Origin: Streptomyces aureus
GTDB taxonomy: Bacteria > Actinomycetota > Actinomycetes > Streptomycetales > Streptomycetaceae
Assembly (NCBI RefSeq): GCF_000725495.1
Contig: NZ_JNZD01000032.1
Location: 55,170-119,169, forward strand
Length of the DNA stretch: 64,000 nucleotides
Direction of reading: 5' to 3'
The translations under genes were made by a program, and so were the position numbers. This document shows, in pieces, positions 15,023-24,234 of this stretch (positions are counted from its first letter, which is position 1; the number at the start of each line of letters is the position of its first letter). The notes under the pieces were generated by a model. The model was not told where the DNA came from. It did no database searches and worked only from the letters and a program-made list of their open reading frames with translations.

Positions 15023-16516
15023 CTACGCGGTCATCGGGCGGTCGTACGGTCCGATCGGTGCCGGCAGACGGGAGCGGGCCGCGCCGCTCAGTGCCCGGTC
15101 CACCGCCGAGGCGACGGCCCGGCCCTCGGCGATCGCCCACACGATGAGCGACTGCCCGCGCGCCGCGTCTCCCGCGGCGTACACCCCGGGAACGTTCGTG
15201 GCGAAGTCGGGGCCGCGGGCGATCGTGCCGCGCGGCTCCAGCTCGAGACCCAGCTGGTCGATCAGCCCGTCGTGCCGGTCGGGTCCCAGGAAGCCCAGGG
15301 CGAGCAGGACCAGGTCGGCGGGCAGGGTCCGCCCGGAACCGGGGACCGGGCGCCGCGTTTCGTCGACCTCGACCACATGCAGCGAGGTCACCCGGCCGTC
15401 CGCGTCACCGTCGAACCGGAGCGTGGACGCCGCGAAGAGCCGGGCGTCCGCGTCGGCGGCGGGCGCCGTACCCAGCGCGCCGGCCTCCTCGTGCGCGGCG
15501 GAGAGCCGGTAGATCTTCGGATACGTCGGCCACGGCTCGGCGTCCTCGTCTCGATCGGCGCCCGGCTGCCCGTAGATGTCGAGCTGAGTCACGGAGGCCG
15601 CGCCCTCGCGCACCGCGGTCCCCAGGCAGTCGGCGCCGGTGTCACCGCCGCCGACGATGACCACATGCCGGCCCGCAGCCGACAGCGGTGAGACCTCCAG
15701 ATCCCCCTCGCACACCCGGTCGGCCAGCGGCAGGTACTCCATCGCCTGATGAATGCCGGACAACTTCCGCCCGGGCACGTCCAGTTCGCGCCAGGCGGTG
15801 GCGCCGAGCGCCAGGATCACGGCGTCGTAGCGGGCCTTGAGCTCGGCCGCCCCGATGTCGGTGCCGATCGCCGTCGACGTACGGAACTTGGTCCCCTCCG
15901 CGCGCATCTGCTCCAGCCGCCGGTCGAGATGCCGCTTCTCCATCTTGAACGCGGGGATCCCGTACCGCAGCAGACCGCCGATCCGGTCGGCCCGTTCGTA
16001 CACGGCCACCGTGTGACCGGCCCGGGTCAACTGCTGTGCCGCGGCGAGCCCGGTGGGCCCCGACCCGACGACCGCGACCGTCCGGCCCGAGAGGCGGTCC
16101 GGCGGCCGGGGCGGCGTGAACCCGTCCTCCCACGCGCGGTCCGCGATGGCGACCTCGACATTCTTGATGGTGACCGCCGGCTGGTTGATCGCCAGCACAC
16201 ATCCCGCCTCGCACGGGGCGGGGCACAACCGTCCGGTGAACTCGGGGAAGTTGTTCGTCGCGTGCAGCCGGTCGCTCGCCGCCCGCCAGTCCGCGCGCGA
16301 GACGAGGTCGTTCCACTCGGGGATCAGATTGCCCAGGGGACAGGCGTCATGGCAGAAGGGGATGCCGCAGTCCATGCACCGGTCGGCCTGTTTCTCGATG
16401 ATCGGCAGCAGGCCTCCGGGAACGTACACCTCGTCCCAGTCCCGCACCCGCTCCTGGACAGGGCGGCGCGGAGACTCCTGGCGGGGCGTGGTCATGAAAC
16501 CCTTGGGATCGGCCAT
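15023..16516 (-). CDS. gltD: Glutamate synthase (NADPH) small subunit
   Basis: A 497-residue flavoprotein that passes electrons from NADPH to the large subunit for making glutamate from glutamine and 2-oxoglutarate. The N-terminal cysteine clusters CMDCGIPFCHDAC (Cys47, 50, 55, 59) and CPAPCEAGC (98, 102, 106) bind [4Fe-4S] centres. VAVVGSGPTGLAAAQQL is the FAD dinucleotide fold and VVIVGGGDTGADCLGTA the NADPH fold. The ATG has GAGGGAG upstream. No gltB is adjacent, so the large subunit must be encoded elsewhere. Confidence 0.93.
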   Translation of the reverse strand: MADPKGFMTTPRQESPRRPVQERVRDWDEVYVPGGLLPIIEKQADRCMDCGIPFCHDACPLGNLIPEWNDLVSRADWRAASDRLHATNNFPEFTGRLCPAPCEAGCVLAINQPAVTIKNVEVAIADRAWEDGFTPPRPPDRLSGRTVAVVGSGPTGLAAAQQLTRAGHTVAVYERADRIGGLLRYGIPAFKMEKRHLDRRLEQMRAEGTKFRTSTAIGTDIGAAELKARYDAVILALGATAWRELDVPGRKLSGIHQAMEYLPLADRVCEGDLEVSPLSAAGRHVVIVGGGDTGADCLGTAVREGAASVTQLDIYGQPGADRDEDAEPWPTYPKIYRLSAAHEEAGALGTAPAADADARLFAASTLRFDGDADGRVTSLHVVEVDETRRPVPGSGRTLPADLVLLALGFLGPDRHDGLIDQLGLELEPRGTIARGPDFATNVPGVYAAGDAARGQSLIVWAIAEGRAVASAVDRALSGAARSRLPAPIGPYDRPMTA

Positions 16517-16739
16517 GGCCGTCTCCCTCATGGACGCGTACGGGGGGCGGAGCCACCAGGCCGTAGGCCCGCGTCGGCCACGGAAACCGGGCGCGCTCCT
16601 TTCCCGCCACGATACGTCGCCCCGGCACACACCGCCGCCCCGGACGACAGCGGGTGGACGGCTCCGGCGAGGGCGTTCACCGTGAGCACCGGGACGTGCG
16701 GCTCAGGTGAGGTCGAGGGTCCCGGCGAGTGAGCACTGC

Positions 16740-17219
16740 TCAGGCGAGGGCGAGCGCGTACGACACCGCGGCGGCGGCCGACGCGACGGTGCGGACGTGG
16801 TTCCACAGCGTCCACTGACGTATGTACGTGGGCCAGTAGGCGGCGGCCTCCGGTGTCCCCGGGTCCAGCTTCATCAGGGCGTCGTTGCGCGGGACGTTCG
16901 CCGCGATCGTCACACCGAACGCACCGAACAGATACAGCGCGCTGCCGAGCAGCAGCTCCACCGTCCCGTCGTCGGGCAGCAGTACGAACGTCACCACCGC
17001 CAGCACCGAGCACAGCACCGCCGACCCGATGAACACCAGCATGAACGGGGGCCGGACCGCCGCGACGTTGATCGCCTTCATCGCGGCGACCCCCTGCGCC
17101 GGCGGCAACTGGGCCAGCGCCCGCATCACGAAGGTCGAGAACCCGCAGAACACCCCGGCCACCAGCCCGCAGCCGAGCACCCCCAGCAGAGTCAGCACGA
17201 AATACGGTCCATCGATCAT
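16740..17219 (-). CDS. DUF1772 membrane protein (anthrone oxygenase-like)
   Basis: A 159-residue protein with four membrane segments: YFVLTLLGVLGCGLVAGVF, FMLVFIGSAVLCSVLAVVTF, LLLGSALYLFGAFGVTIA and a C-terminal VASAAAAVSYALAL. N-VPRNDAL in the loop after helix 3 and W-x-x-WNHVRT near the end are the DUF1772/anthrone-oxygenase family marks. Most bacterial members have no tested function. The ATG has GGGAG upstream; a longer frame to 17327 is less likely. Confidence 0.75.
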   Translation of the reverse strand: MIDGPYFVLTLLGVLGCGLVAGVFCGFSTFVMRALAQLPPAQGVAAMKAINVAAVRPPFMLVFIGSAVLCSVLAVVTFVLLPDDGTVELLLGSALYLFGAFGVTIAANVPRNDALMKLDPGTPEAAAYWPTYIRQWTLWNHVRTVASAAAAVSYALALA

Positions 17220-17390
17220 GTCCACTCCCGTGTCGAACCGGCCGGACCCAAGATCCTGCACAGCGCCGGCCACCACCACAAGCGAAATCCACCACGACGC
17301 GAACGGCCATGGCCGAGCGGCGCGCACTCATGCGCGAGCGTCTCCGCACGCCCCCGCCGGAGCTCCCGCACGCTCCTTTCGGTCGGCCCT

Positions 17391-18085
17391 TCACGCCCCA
17401 GTGGCCACACCCTCGCGCCATTCCCACAGCCGGGTGTCCACCACGGCCGCGATCCGGCGGCGCGCCTCGTACCGCGGGACACCGCTCATCAGCAGCTGGT
17501 CGTACGGGGTCTCCGTGTGGCGTACCGACGCGCGGACCGCCGCGGTCACCGCCGTCTCGGACAGCGCCCGGCCCGCCGAGCTCCGCCCGACCCGCCCACT
17601 GCCGCGCACCGACGCGTGCGCGGCGATCGCCCGCGCCCGGCCGGGGGGACAGTGAGGGAACAGCCGGGATATCTCCCGTGCGAACGCCTCCGTGAAACGG
17701 ACGTCCTCCGCCTCCCGGCGCCGGGCGTCCCTGGCCCGGCGTCGCCGTCTCGCCTCCGCGTCGGCCAGACACCGCTCCTCGGCCAGGGCGAGCGCGGCCT
17801 CCTCGACCATGACCCCTGCCGTTCGTACCGGCCCCGCCTCCGGTTGAAGCGCACCACCACGGCCGACAGCGTGCTGCCCTCCCGTGACCTGCGCGTCAGG
17901 GCGGTGTCGCCACGTGGCAGGAACACCAGGTGCCCGAGATCCGAGCAATCCAGACACCGGGGCGCCCCCTCCTCCAGCACCAGCAGGGGGAGCGGACCGC
18001 CGCGGCACTCGACGCAGTGCCGCTTCCTGAGCGGCTGGACGACGAGCGGTCCGTTCCGCTGCGGGGGTTCAGCTATCGGTGCCAT
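17391..18085 (-). pseudogene. DUF2293 protein gene split by an apparent -1 frameshift
   Basis: The N-terminal part (from ATG at 18085) reads MAPIAEPPQRNGPLVVQPL, then a Cys cluster HCVECRGGPLPLLVLEEG and RCLDCSDLGHLVFLPRGDTA. It is open but loses similarity near 17815. The C-terminal DUF2293 part (VEEAALALAEERCLADAEA ... MSGVPRYEARRRIAAVVDT) is in the next frame. The two join exactly if one G is added in the G4 run at 17813-17816 (C4 on this strand). This is either a real disruption, a sequencing error or a programmed slip. The intact product would be about 231 residues, a possible zinc-ribbon protein of unknown function. Confidence 0.75.
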
Positions 18086-18142
18086 AAGCGGTTTCTTCCC
18101 CGGACCGATGCCACATCTACGTCGCGACGCCCGCGCGGCATC

Positions 18143-18784
18143 ATGGGTGCTGTGCGACTCGAAGCGATCACCTGGGAACGGCTCGGCGACCACCTCGCGG
18201 AGCGGGTCCTCGACCTGAAGCCGCAGGACGGCAGCCCCTGGCCCCGCGTCGCCTTCGACGGAGCACCGGCCGCGCACCCCGGCGAACTCGCGCAGCGCCT
18301 CTTCGAGGCGCTGCGCGTACGCGGCCGCCCCGCGCTGGTCGTCGGCACGGAGGGGTTTCTGCGCCCCGCCTCCCTCCGGCTCGAATACGGTCACCAGGAC
18401 GTCGAGGCCTATTACGACGGATGGTTCGACACCGGCGCCCTGTGGCGCGAGGTCTTCGGTCCCCTCGAGGCCGACGGCGACGGCAGGATCCTGCCCGACC
18501 TCCGGGACCCCGTCACCGACCGGGCCACCCGCAGTCCCTACGTCCAACTCCCTCCTGGTGGTGTGCTGTTGCTTCATGGCCCCCTCCTCCTGCGCCACTG
18601 GTTCCCGTTCGACCTCAGCGTTCATCTGCTCCTCTCCCCGGGGGCCCTGCGCCGCCGCACTCCGGAGACGGAGCACTGGAGCCTTCCCGCGTTCGCCCGC
18701 TACGAGAGCGAGATCGGTCCCGGCACCGCCGCGGACGTCCTGGTCCGGGCCGACGACCCCCGTCACCCCGCCTGGAACGGCTGA
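18143..18784 (+). CDS. Uridine-kinase-like protein of unknown activity
   Basis: A 213-residue protein, divergent from the DUF2293 gene. It has the order of a small nucleoside-kinase-like fold: VAFDGAPAAHPGELAQRL in place of the P-loop, LRLEYGHQDVEAYYDGWFDTGAL, and GGVLLLHGPLLLRHWFPFDL. The Walker A Gly-Lys-Ser/Thr is missing (GAPAAHPGE), so ATP binding by the usual route is doubtful. I recall such proteins annotated as uridine kinase in Streptomyces. A GTG three codons downstream (18152) is another possible start. Confidence 0.65.
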   Translation: MGAVRLEAITWERLGDHLAERVLDLKPQDGSPWPRVAFDGAPAAHPGELAQRLFEALRVRGRPALVVGTEGFLRPASLRLEYGHQDVEAYYDGWFDTGALWREVFGPLEADGDGRILPDLRDPVTDRATRSPYVQLPPGGVLLLHGPLLLRHWFPFDLSVHLLLSPGALRRRTPETEHWSLPAFARYESEIGPGTAADVLVRADDPRHPAWNG

Positions 18785-18919
18785 CCGAGGGCCGGGAACG
18801 GCGGGCCGAGCCGGTCCCGTCTCCAGGTGCGTGGCCCCTGGGGCACAGCGAGAATGAAGGCGCCGGTACCAGTGGTGTGTTCCGCGCCGCGCCGGCCGTC
18901 CGGCACCGGGAGGTACTCC

Positions 18920-19357
18920 ATGACCACCGCCGGAGACATCATGCACCGGGGTGCCCAGTGGATCCCCGCGCACGAGACCCTGGACCGCGCCGCCCAGCTC
19001 ATGCGCGATCTCAACGTGGGCGCGCTGCCCATCAGCGACCAGAACGAACGCCTCTGCGGCATCCTCACGGACCGCGACATCGTCGTCGGCTGTGTGGCCA
19101 TGGGCCATGACCCGGCGAAGATCACCGCGGGCGAGATGGCTCAGGGCACACCGCGCTGGATCGACGCCGACGCCGATGTCGGCGAAGTGCTCTCGGAGAT
19201 GAAGGAGCACCAGATCCGCCGGCTTCCGGTGATCGACGACAAGCGGCTGGTCGGCATGATCAGCGAGGCCGACCTCGCCCAACACGTCAGCGACGAACAG
19301 CTCGCCGCCTGGGTCGAGAGCGTCTACGCGAGAGGCACGGGCAGCGCGATGGGCTGA
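18920..19357 (+). CDS. CBS-domain protein
   Basis: A 145-residue protein made of two CBS motifs: MTTAGDIMHRGAQWIPAHETL to GILTDRDIVVG, and AGEMAQGTPRWIDADADVG to VGMISEADLAQHV. CBS pairs bind adenosine nucleotides and act as energy or redox sensors. The ATG follows GGGAGG. No effector domain is fused, so it is a stand-alone sensor of the kind common in actinobacteria. A GC-rich inverted repeat follows. Confidence 0.88.
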   Translation: MTTAGDIMHRGAQWIPAHETLDRAAQLMRDLNVGALPISDQNERLCGILTDRDIVVGCVAMGHDPAKITAGEMAQGTPRWIDADADVGEVLSEMKEHQIRRLPVIDDKRLVGMISEADLAQHVSDEQLAAWVESVYARGTGSAMG

Positions 19358-19362
19358 CCCGG

Positions 19363-19409
19363 CCGCACGGTCCCGCTCCCCTCCCGCCCCGCCGCGGCCG
19401 CCCGTGCGG
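19363..19409. terminator. Inverted repeat between convergent CBS and CorA genes
   Basis: CCGCACGG and CCGTGCGG form an 8-bp stem with a 31-nt loop. Its position between two converging genes fits a two-way terminator. Confidence 0.4.
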
Positions 19410-19422
19410 GGTGAGCGGTGTG

Positions 19423-20550
19423 TCAGAGCCAGCCGTTGCGCCGGAATCCCCGGTAGAGGACGAAGCAGCCGATGGATATGACGCCGATGACGATGGGGTA
19501 GCCGAACCTCCAGTGCAGTTCCGGCATGTTGTCGAAGTTCATGCCGTACACACCGCAGACCATGGTGGGGACCGCGATGACCGCCGCCCATGCCGTGATC
19601 TTCCGCATGTCCTCGTTCTGCGCCACCGTCACCTGCGCGAGATGCGCCTGCAGGATCGAGTTGAGCAGTTCGTCGAAGGCCGCTATCTGCTCGGTCACCC
19701 GCAGGAGGTGGTCGGAGACGTCACGGAAGTACGCCTGTATCTCCGGGTCGACCACACGGGCCGGCCGGGCCGCGAGCTCCTGGACCGGCCGGGCGAGGGG
19801 GACCACGGCCCGCTTGAGTTCGAGGAGTTCACGCTTGAGCTGGTAGATGCGGCCCGCGTCGGCGCGTGCGCCGTTCTCGGCGAACACGTCGGCCTCGACC
19901 TGGTCGATGTCGGCCTGGACCGAGTCCGTGACGCTCACGAATTCGTCGACCACATGGTCCGCGATCGCGTGCAGGACCGCGGCCGGCCCCTTCGACAACT
20001 GCCGCGGGTCGGCCTCCAGCTCCTCGCGCAGCGGCCCCAGGGAGCCGTGCCGGCCGTGCCGCACGGTGATGACGAAGTCGGGGCCGACGAACACCATGAT
20101 CTCGCCGGTGTTCACCACCTCGCTGGTCGCCGTCAACTCCTTGTGCTCCACGTAGCACACGGTCTTGAACACGGCGAACAGCGTGTCGTCGTACCGCTCC
20201 AGCTTCGGACGCTGGTGCGCCTCGACCGCGTCCTCGACGGCGAGGGGATGCAGGTCGAAGAGTTCCGCGATGCCCGCGAACTCCGCGTCGGTCGGTTCGT
20301 GCAGGCCGAGCCAGACGAATCCCTCGTCGCGCTTGCGGATGCGCTGGACGGTGTCGACCAGATCGCGGCCCTCGGGGATCCGCACGCCGTCCCGGTACGC
20401 CACACAGTTCACCACCGCGGAGCCCAGCGGCGACCGGGCGGGGTGACTCAGGTCGACGCGGCGGCTCCGCCGTGTCAGCCGTGCCACTCTGCGGAGGCCG
20501 TCGACCGCGCCGAGAGCCGTCACCCTCCGCAAATTCCCTGCCATGGACAT
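19423..20550 (-). CDS. corA: CorA family Mg2+/Co2+ transporter
   Basis: A 375-residue divalent cation channel. It has a long cytoplasmic N-terminal domain (VDTVQRIRKRDEGFVWLGLHEPTDAEF ... AVFKTVCYV) and two C-terminal membrane helices. The selectivity motif YGMNFDNMPELHW (GMN) lies between MRKITAWAAVIAVPTMVCG and IVIGVISIGCFVLYRGF. CorA pentamers move Mg2+ inward. The ATG chosen has GAGGAG 7 nt upstream; an in-frame ATG two codons later is possible. Confidence 0.9.
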   Translation of the reverse strand: MSMAGNLRRVTALGAVDGLRRVARLTRRSRRVDLSHPARSPLGSAVVNCVAYRDGVRIPEGRDLVDTVQRIRKRDEGFVWLGLHEPTDAEFAGIAELFDLHPLAVEDAVEAHQRPKLERYDDTLFAVFKTVCYVEHKELTATSEVVNTGEIMVFVGPDFVITVRHGRHGSLGPLREELEADPRQLSKGPAAVLHAIADHVVDEFVSVTDSVQADIDQVEADVFAENGARADAGRIYQLKRELLELKRAVVPLARPVQELAARPARVVDPEIQAYFRDVSDHLLRVTEQIAAFDELLNSILQAHLAQVTVAQNEDMRKITAWAAVIAVPTMVCGVYGMNFDNMPELHWRFGYPIVIGVISIGCFVLYRGFRRNGWL

Positions 20551-20801
20551 CTGGATCTCCTCGCGTGGATCTCCTCGGGCCGCACTTTGCGCCTGGCGCG
20601 CAAGTCTGCCAGGCCTGGTCGGACACCGGAAAAGCCTGTAGGAACGGAAGGTTCCGTTCCGCTTTGTGAGAGTGAGGAGCGTGGGGGCGCGAGGGGAGCG
20701 GGGCCGACGGATGGGCCGGACGGACGCCTCGTACGACGCCCGTACAGGCAACGGGAGCGTCGGCGATCCGCCGCGGCCGGACCGACTGGAATGATCTCCC
20801 C

Positions 20802-21596
20802 ATGACGCGAGCCGACGGGTATCTCCTCGACAACCAGCAGACGGAGGCGGGCCGGCGCTTCGAGGCCCTCGCCACTCTCTTCGACCCTTCGACGTTCCGG
20901 CACATGGAGCGCTTCGGCGTCGGGTCCGGCTGGCGCTGCTGGGAGGTCGGCGCGGGCGGCACGTCGGTCGTGTCCTGGCTCGCCAAGAAGGTGGGGCCGA
21001 CGGGCAAGGTCCTCGCCACCGACATCGACATCTCGTGGGCGGCCTCCGTGGCCCGCTCGCCCGTCGAGGTCCGCGTCCACGACGTGGGTGCCGAGGAGCC
21101 GCCGGGAGAGGGCTTCGACCTCGTGCACGCCCGCCTCGTACTGGTCCATGTGCCGGACCGGGAAAGGGCGTTGCAGTCCATGATCAAGGCGCTGCGGCCC
21201 GGCGGCCGGCTCCTCGTCGAGGACGCGGATCCCGCCCTGCAGCCGCTGCTCTGCCCCGAGGAGCACGGACCCGAGCAGCGGCTCGCGAACCGGCTGCGCC
21301 AGGGCTTCCGCAGCCTGCTCGCGGATCGCGGTGCCGACCTCGCCTACGGACGCAAACTCCCGCGGCTGCTCCGGGAGGCCGGGCTCACGGGCGTGGAGGC
21401 GGACGCGTACTTCCCCGTCGCGTCCCCCGCCTGCACGGCACTGGAGGACGCGACGGTCCGTCAGATCCGCGACCAGCTCGTCACCGCCGGCCTGGCGACC
21501 CAGGAAGAGATCGAACAGCACCTCGCCAACGTCGCCGCCGGATCCATGGACCTGGCGACCGCGCCGATGATCTCGGCCTGGGGCCGCAAAGGCTGA
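20802..21596 (+). CDS. SAM-dependent methyltransferase
   Basis: A 264-residue class I methyltransferase. Motif I is degenerate but present: CWEVGAGGTSVVSWLAKKVG followed by VLATDIDISWA. Then come VRVHDVGAEEPPGEGFDLVHARLVLVHVPDRERAL and LRPGGRLLVEDADPAL, the usual motif IV to VI order. This resembles small-molecule methyltransferases of the UbiE/COQ5-like group. The substrate is unknown. It is divergent from corA. Confidence 0.78.
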   Translation: MTRADGYLLDNQQTEAGRRFEALATLFDPSTFRHMERFGVGSGWRCWEVGAGGTSVVSWLAKKVGPTGKVLATDIDISWAASVARSPVEVRVHDVGAEEPPGEGFDLVHARLVLVHVPDRERALQSMIKALRPGGRLLVEDADPALQPLLCPEEHGPEQRLANRLRQGFRSLLADRGADLAYGRKLPRLLREAGLTGVEADAYFPVASPACTALEDATVRQIRDQLVTAGLATQEEIEQHLANVAAGSMDLATAPMISAWGRKG

Positions 21597-21678
21597 GTGA
21601 GGGGGAGGGAGCAGCCGGGCGACGGGGAAGGGGCGAGGGGGAAGGGGCGAGGGGCGCCACCGGGGGCCGCCCCTCGCT

Positions 21679-22683
21679 TCAGTCTTCCGGGGAGGACCCC
21701 GCGGGTGGCCTCCCGCCTATGCGTTCCACCGCCTTCGCCCCGGCCGCGCACCCCGCGGTCGCCGCCTTCTCGGGTCCGGCGCCCGCGAGCAGCGCCGCGA
21801 GGAACGCGCCGGTGAACGCGTCTCCGGCGCCCGTCGTGTCGTGCGGGGTCGCCAGGACGGCGGGGACCCGGGCCCGCACGGCTCCGGAACGGGCCACCAG
21901 GGCCCCGTCACCCCCCAGTTTGGCTACGACCAGCGGGAAGCGACGGCTCAGCTCGGCCGCCGCGTCGGCCGGATCGGGCAGTCCGGTCAGCAGACGAGCC
22001 TCGTCCCGGCTGGGCAGCAGGACGTCGACGCCCGCGCACAGGTCGAGAAAGCGGTCCACGCCCAGCTCGGTGAGGAATCCCGCCGACGCGGGGTCGAGGC
22101 TCACCGGCACCCCCCGCTCGCGCGTCGACTCCAGCACCGCCGACACCAGCGCCCGGCTCGGCTCCGAGAAGAACAGGTAGCCCGACAGATGCAGCCGTGC
22201 GACGCCGTCGAGCAGCGCGGGCGACCAGTCCTCCGGTGACAGCCGCAGCGAGGCGCCGCTGGCCGTGAGGAACGTGCGCTCCGCCGACGCGCCGCCGTCC
22301 ACCAGACAGATCACCGTGCCGGTGGGCGTCGTCGGATCGGTCACCAGGAGGGGCCGCACCCCGCTCGCCGTGAGTTCGCGTTCGTGCCACGCGGCGGCGT
22401 CGGCGCCCACCCGGCCGAGCAGTCGTACGTGGTCGCAGCCCTCGTGCACGGCCCAGCACGCGACATTGGCGCCCGCGCCGCCCGGCACGGTGCGGATGGC
22501 GGCGACCGTGTCGGTGCCGGCCGCCAGCGGTCCGTGAAAGCGGGCGACGACGTCCGTGACCACGTCACCGACGACCAGCAGCGCACCCCCGGCGGGACCG
22601 CCCCCGTCCACGGGTCCGCCTTCGCCGTCGGACCGGGCCGCCGGGGCCGCTTCGCTCATCTCCTCGCTCGGGCCGTCGCTCAC
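21679..22683 (-). CDS. psuK: PfkB-family kinase, probable pseudouridine kinase
   Basis: A 334-residue ribokinase-fold sugar/nucleoside kinase. Family marks are LLVVGDVVTDVVARFHGPLA, VPGGAGANVACWAVHEG and the catalytic TPHDTTGAGDAFTGAFLAALL with its Asp. The GTG start overlaps the stop of psuG by 4 nt, so the two are co-translated. PsuK phosphorylates pseudouridine and PsuG then splits the product; the function is assigned mainly from this coupling. An ATG eight codons in (22659) is an alternative start. Confidence 0.82.
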   Translation of the reverse strand: MSDGPSEEMSEAAPAARSDGEGGPVDGGGPAGGALLVVGDVVTDVVARFHGPLAAGTDTVAAIRTVPGGAGANVACWAVHEGCDHVRLLGRVGADAAAWHERELTASGVRPLLVTDPTTPTGTVICLVDGGASAERTFLTASGASLRLSPEDWSPALLDGVARLHLSGYLFFSEPSRALVSAVLESTRERGVPVSLDPASAGFLTELGVDRFLDLCAGVDVLLPSRDEARLLTGLPDPADAAAELSRRFPLVVAKLGGDGALVARSGAVRARVPAVLATPHDTTGAGDAFTGAFLAALLAGAGPEKAATAGCAAGAKAVERIGGRPPAGSSPED

Positions 22684-23585
22684 GCCCCCGCCCAGGCCGC
22701 CGCGATCCGTCCCGCCAGGCGCACGTTGCCGCGCACCGCGGCCAGGTTGGCGGCGAGCGACGCGCCGTCCGTGTGCCGGACCAGATAGGCGAGCAGGAAC
22801 GGCGTCACCGCCTGTCCGGTCACGCCCTCCGACGCGCACGCCTCCAGCGCCTCGGCCAGCACGCGCGCGTGCAGCGCGGGATCGAGCTGCTCCTCCTCGG
22901 GGACGGGGTTCGCGACGATGAGTGCCGAGTCGTGGGCGTCCAGGTCGTCCTGGGCGCGCATCACCTCCGCGACCTGCCCGGGGGAGTCCAGGGTCCAGTC
23001 CACGGGGTGCCCCGAGTCGGACAGGTAGAAGCCGGGGAACCGGTCCGTGCCGTACCCGGCCACCGCCACGCCCAGCGTCTCCAGGCGCTGCAGGGTCGCG
23101 GGCACGTCCAGGATCGACTTCACTCCGGCGCACACCACCGTGATCTTCGTACGCGCCAGCAGGCCCAGGTCGGCGGACTCGTCCTGGGTCACCGTCCACT
23201 CGCGGTGCACCCCTCCGAGCCCGCCCGTCGCGAACACCCGCACCCCCGCCCGGGCCGCCAGCAGGGCCGTCGCGGACACGGTGGTCGCCCCGCTCGCCCC
23301 CGCGGCCACCGCGAGCGGCAGGTCGCGGTGGCCCAGTTTGCGGATGCCGTCCTCGTTCGCGACCCGTTCCAGCTGACCCTTGTCCAGACCCACGTGGGGC
23401 CGGCCGTCGAGCACGGCGATCGTCGCGGGTACCGCGCCCTCCTGCCGGACGACCTCCTCCAGTTCGAGGGCGACCTGCAGATTGCGTGGGCGGGGCAGCC
23501 CGTGGGCGATGATCGTGGACTCCAGGGCCACCACCGGCCGACGCGTGTCCAGCGCCTCCCGCACCTCTTCGGACGTCACGATCAC
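22680..23585 (-). CDS. psuG: Pseudouridine-5'-phosphate glycosidase
   Basis: A 301-residue enzyme that reversibly cleaves the C-C bond of pseudouridine 5'-phosphate to uracil and ribose 5-phosphate. Strong family segments are VVALESTIIAHGLPRPRN, GAVPATIAVLDGRPHVGL, FATGGLGGVHR, TVVCAGVKSILDVPATLQRLETLGV and VANPVPEEEQLD. Length is normal. It is the first gene of a two-gene operon with the PfkB kinase and lets the cell recycle pseudouridine from RNA turnover. Confidence 0.93.
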   Translation of the reverse strand: MIVTSEEVREALDTRRPVVALESTIIAHGLPRPRNLQVALELEEVVRQEGAVPATIAVLDGRPHVGLDKGQLERVANEDGIRKLGHRDLPLAVAAGASGATTVSATALLAARAGVRVFATGGLGGVHREWTVTQDESADLGLLARTKITVVCAGVKSILDVPATLQRLETLGVAVAGYGTDRFPGFYLSDSGHPVDWTLDSPGQVAEVMRAQDDLDAHDSALIVANPVPEEEQLDPALHARVLAEALEACASEGVTGQAVTPFLLAYLVRHTDGASLAANLAAVRGNVRLAGRIAAAWAGA

Positions 23586-23737
23586 GCGCCTGCCTCCTGT
23601 CGTCGGTCGACGTACCCTCCTCTGGATCTCTGGCGAGCGGCGCGCCCGGCCAAACCCTCCCGGCCCACGGCGTACGGCGGCCCGAGAGGGCGACCCTCCC
23701 CGTCCCGGGCGGCGGGTGAGCCCTTAGGGTTCCGCTC

Positions 23738-24100
23738 ATGAACACGAACTCCCAGGCCACGCCGTCGTTCGCCGTGCACATTCCCGATGCCGAGCTCGAG
23801 GTCGAGCCGCTGGACCCGGGCCAGATCGTCTCCGGCGACCCCGTCGTGACGGGCAAGGTGCTGTGGGAGTCCGCCGACGGCAAGCAGTTGCGCGGCATCT
23901 GGCAGATCACCCCCGGTGTGGTGACCGACACCGAGGCCAACGAACTCTTCGTCGTCGTCAGCGGCCGCGCCACCATCGAGGTGGAGGGCGGCGACGTCAT
24001 CGAGGTGGGTCCCGGTGACGCGGCGTTCCTGCGCGAGGGCGACCGTACGACGTGGACCGTCCACGAGACGCTGCGCAAGGCGTACCACATCAGCCTCTGA
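23738..24100 (+). CDS. Cupin-domain protein
   Basis: A 120-residue single-domain cupin. The two cupin motifs are weak: ADGKQLRGIWQITPGVVTDTEANELFVVVSGRATIEV and VGPGDAAFLREGDRTTWTV. The usual metal-binding His pair of motif 1 is absent, so it resembles the (S)-ureidoglycine/ethanolamine-utilisation type cupins of unknown substrate. TAGGGT 7 nt before the ATG predicts a leaderless transcript. A 12-bp hairpin follows the gene. Confidence 0.75.
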   Translation: MNTNSQATPSFAVHIPDAELEVEPLDPGQIVSGDPVVTGKVLWESADGKQLRGIWQITPGVVTDTEANELFVVVSGRATIEVEGGDVIEVGPGDAAFLREGDRTTWTVHETLRKAYHISL

Positions 24101-24112
24101 CGGACCGGGAGC

Positions 24113-24139
24113 GCCCGCTTCACCGACGGTGGAGCGGGC
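24113..24139 (+). terminator. Terminator after the cupin gene
   Basis: A 12-bp stem with one wobble pair and a 3-nt loop, lying between converging genes. Confidence 0.65.
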
Positions 24140-24234
24140 CGCTCGCCGGCCTGCTAGCCCGGATCCTCCGCTCGCCTGCCCGAACCCTCTGCTTGCCCGT
24201 CCTGCCCGCCCAGGCCGGCGGTCCGGTCACGGTG

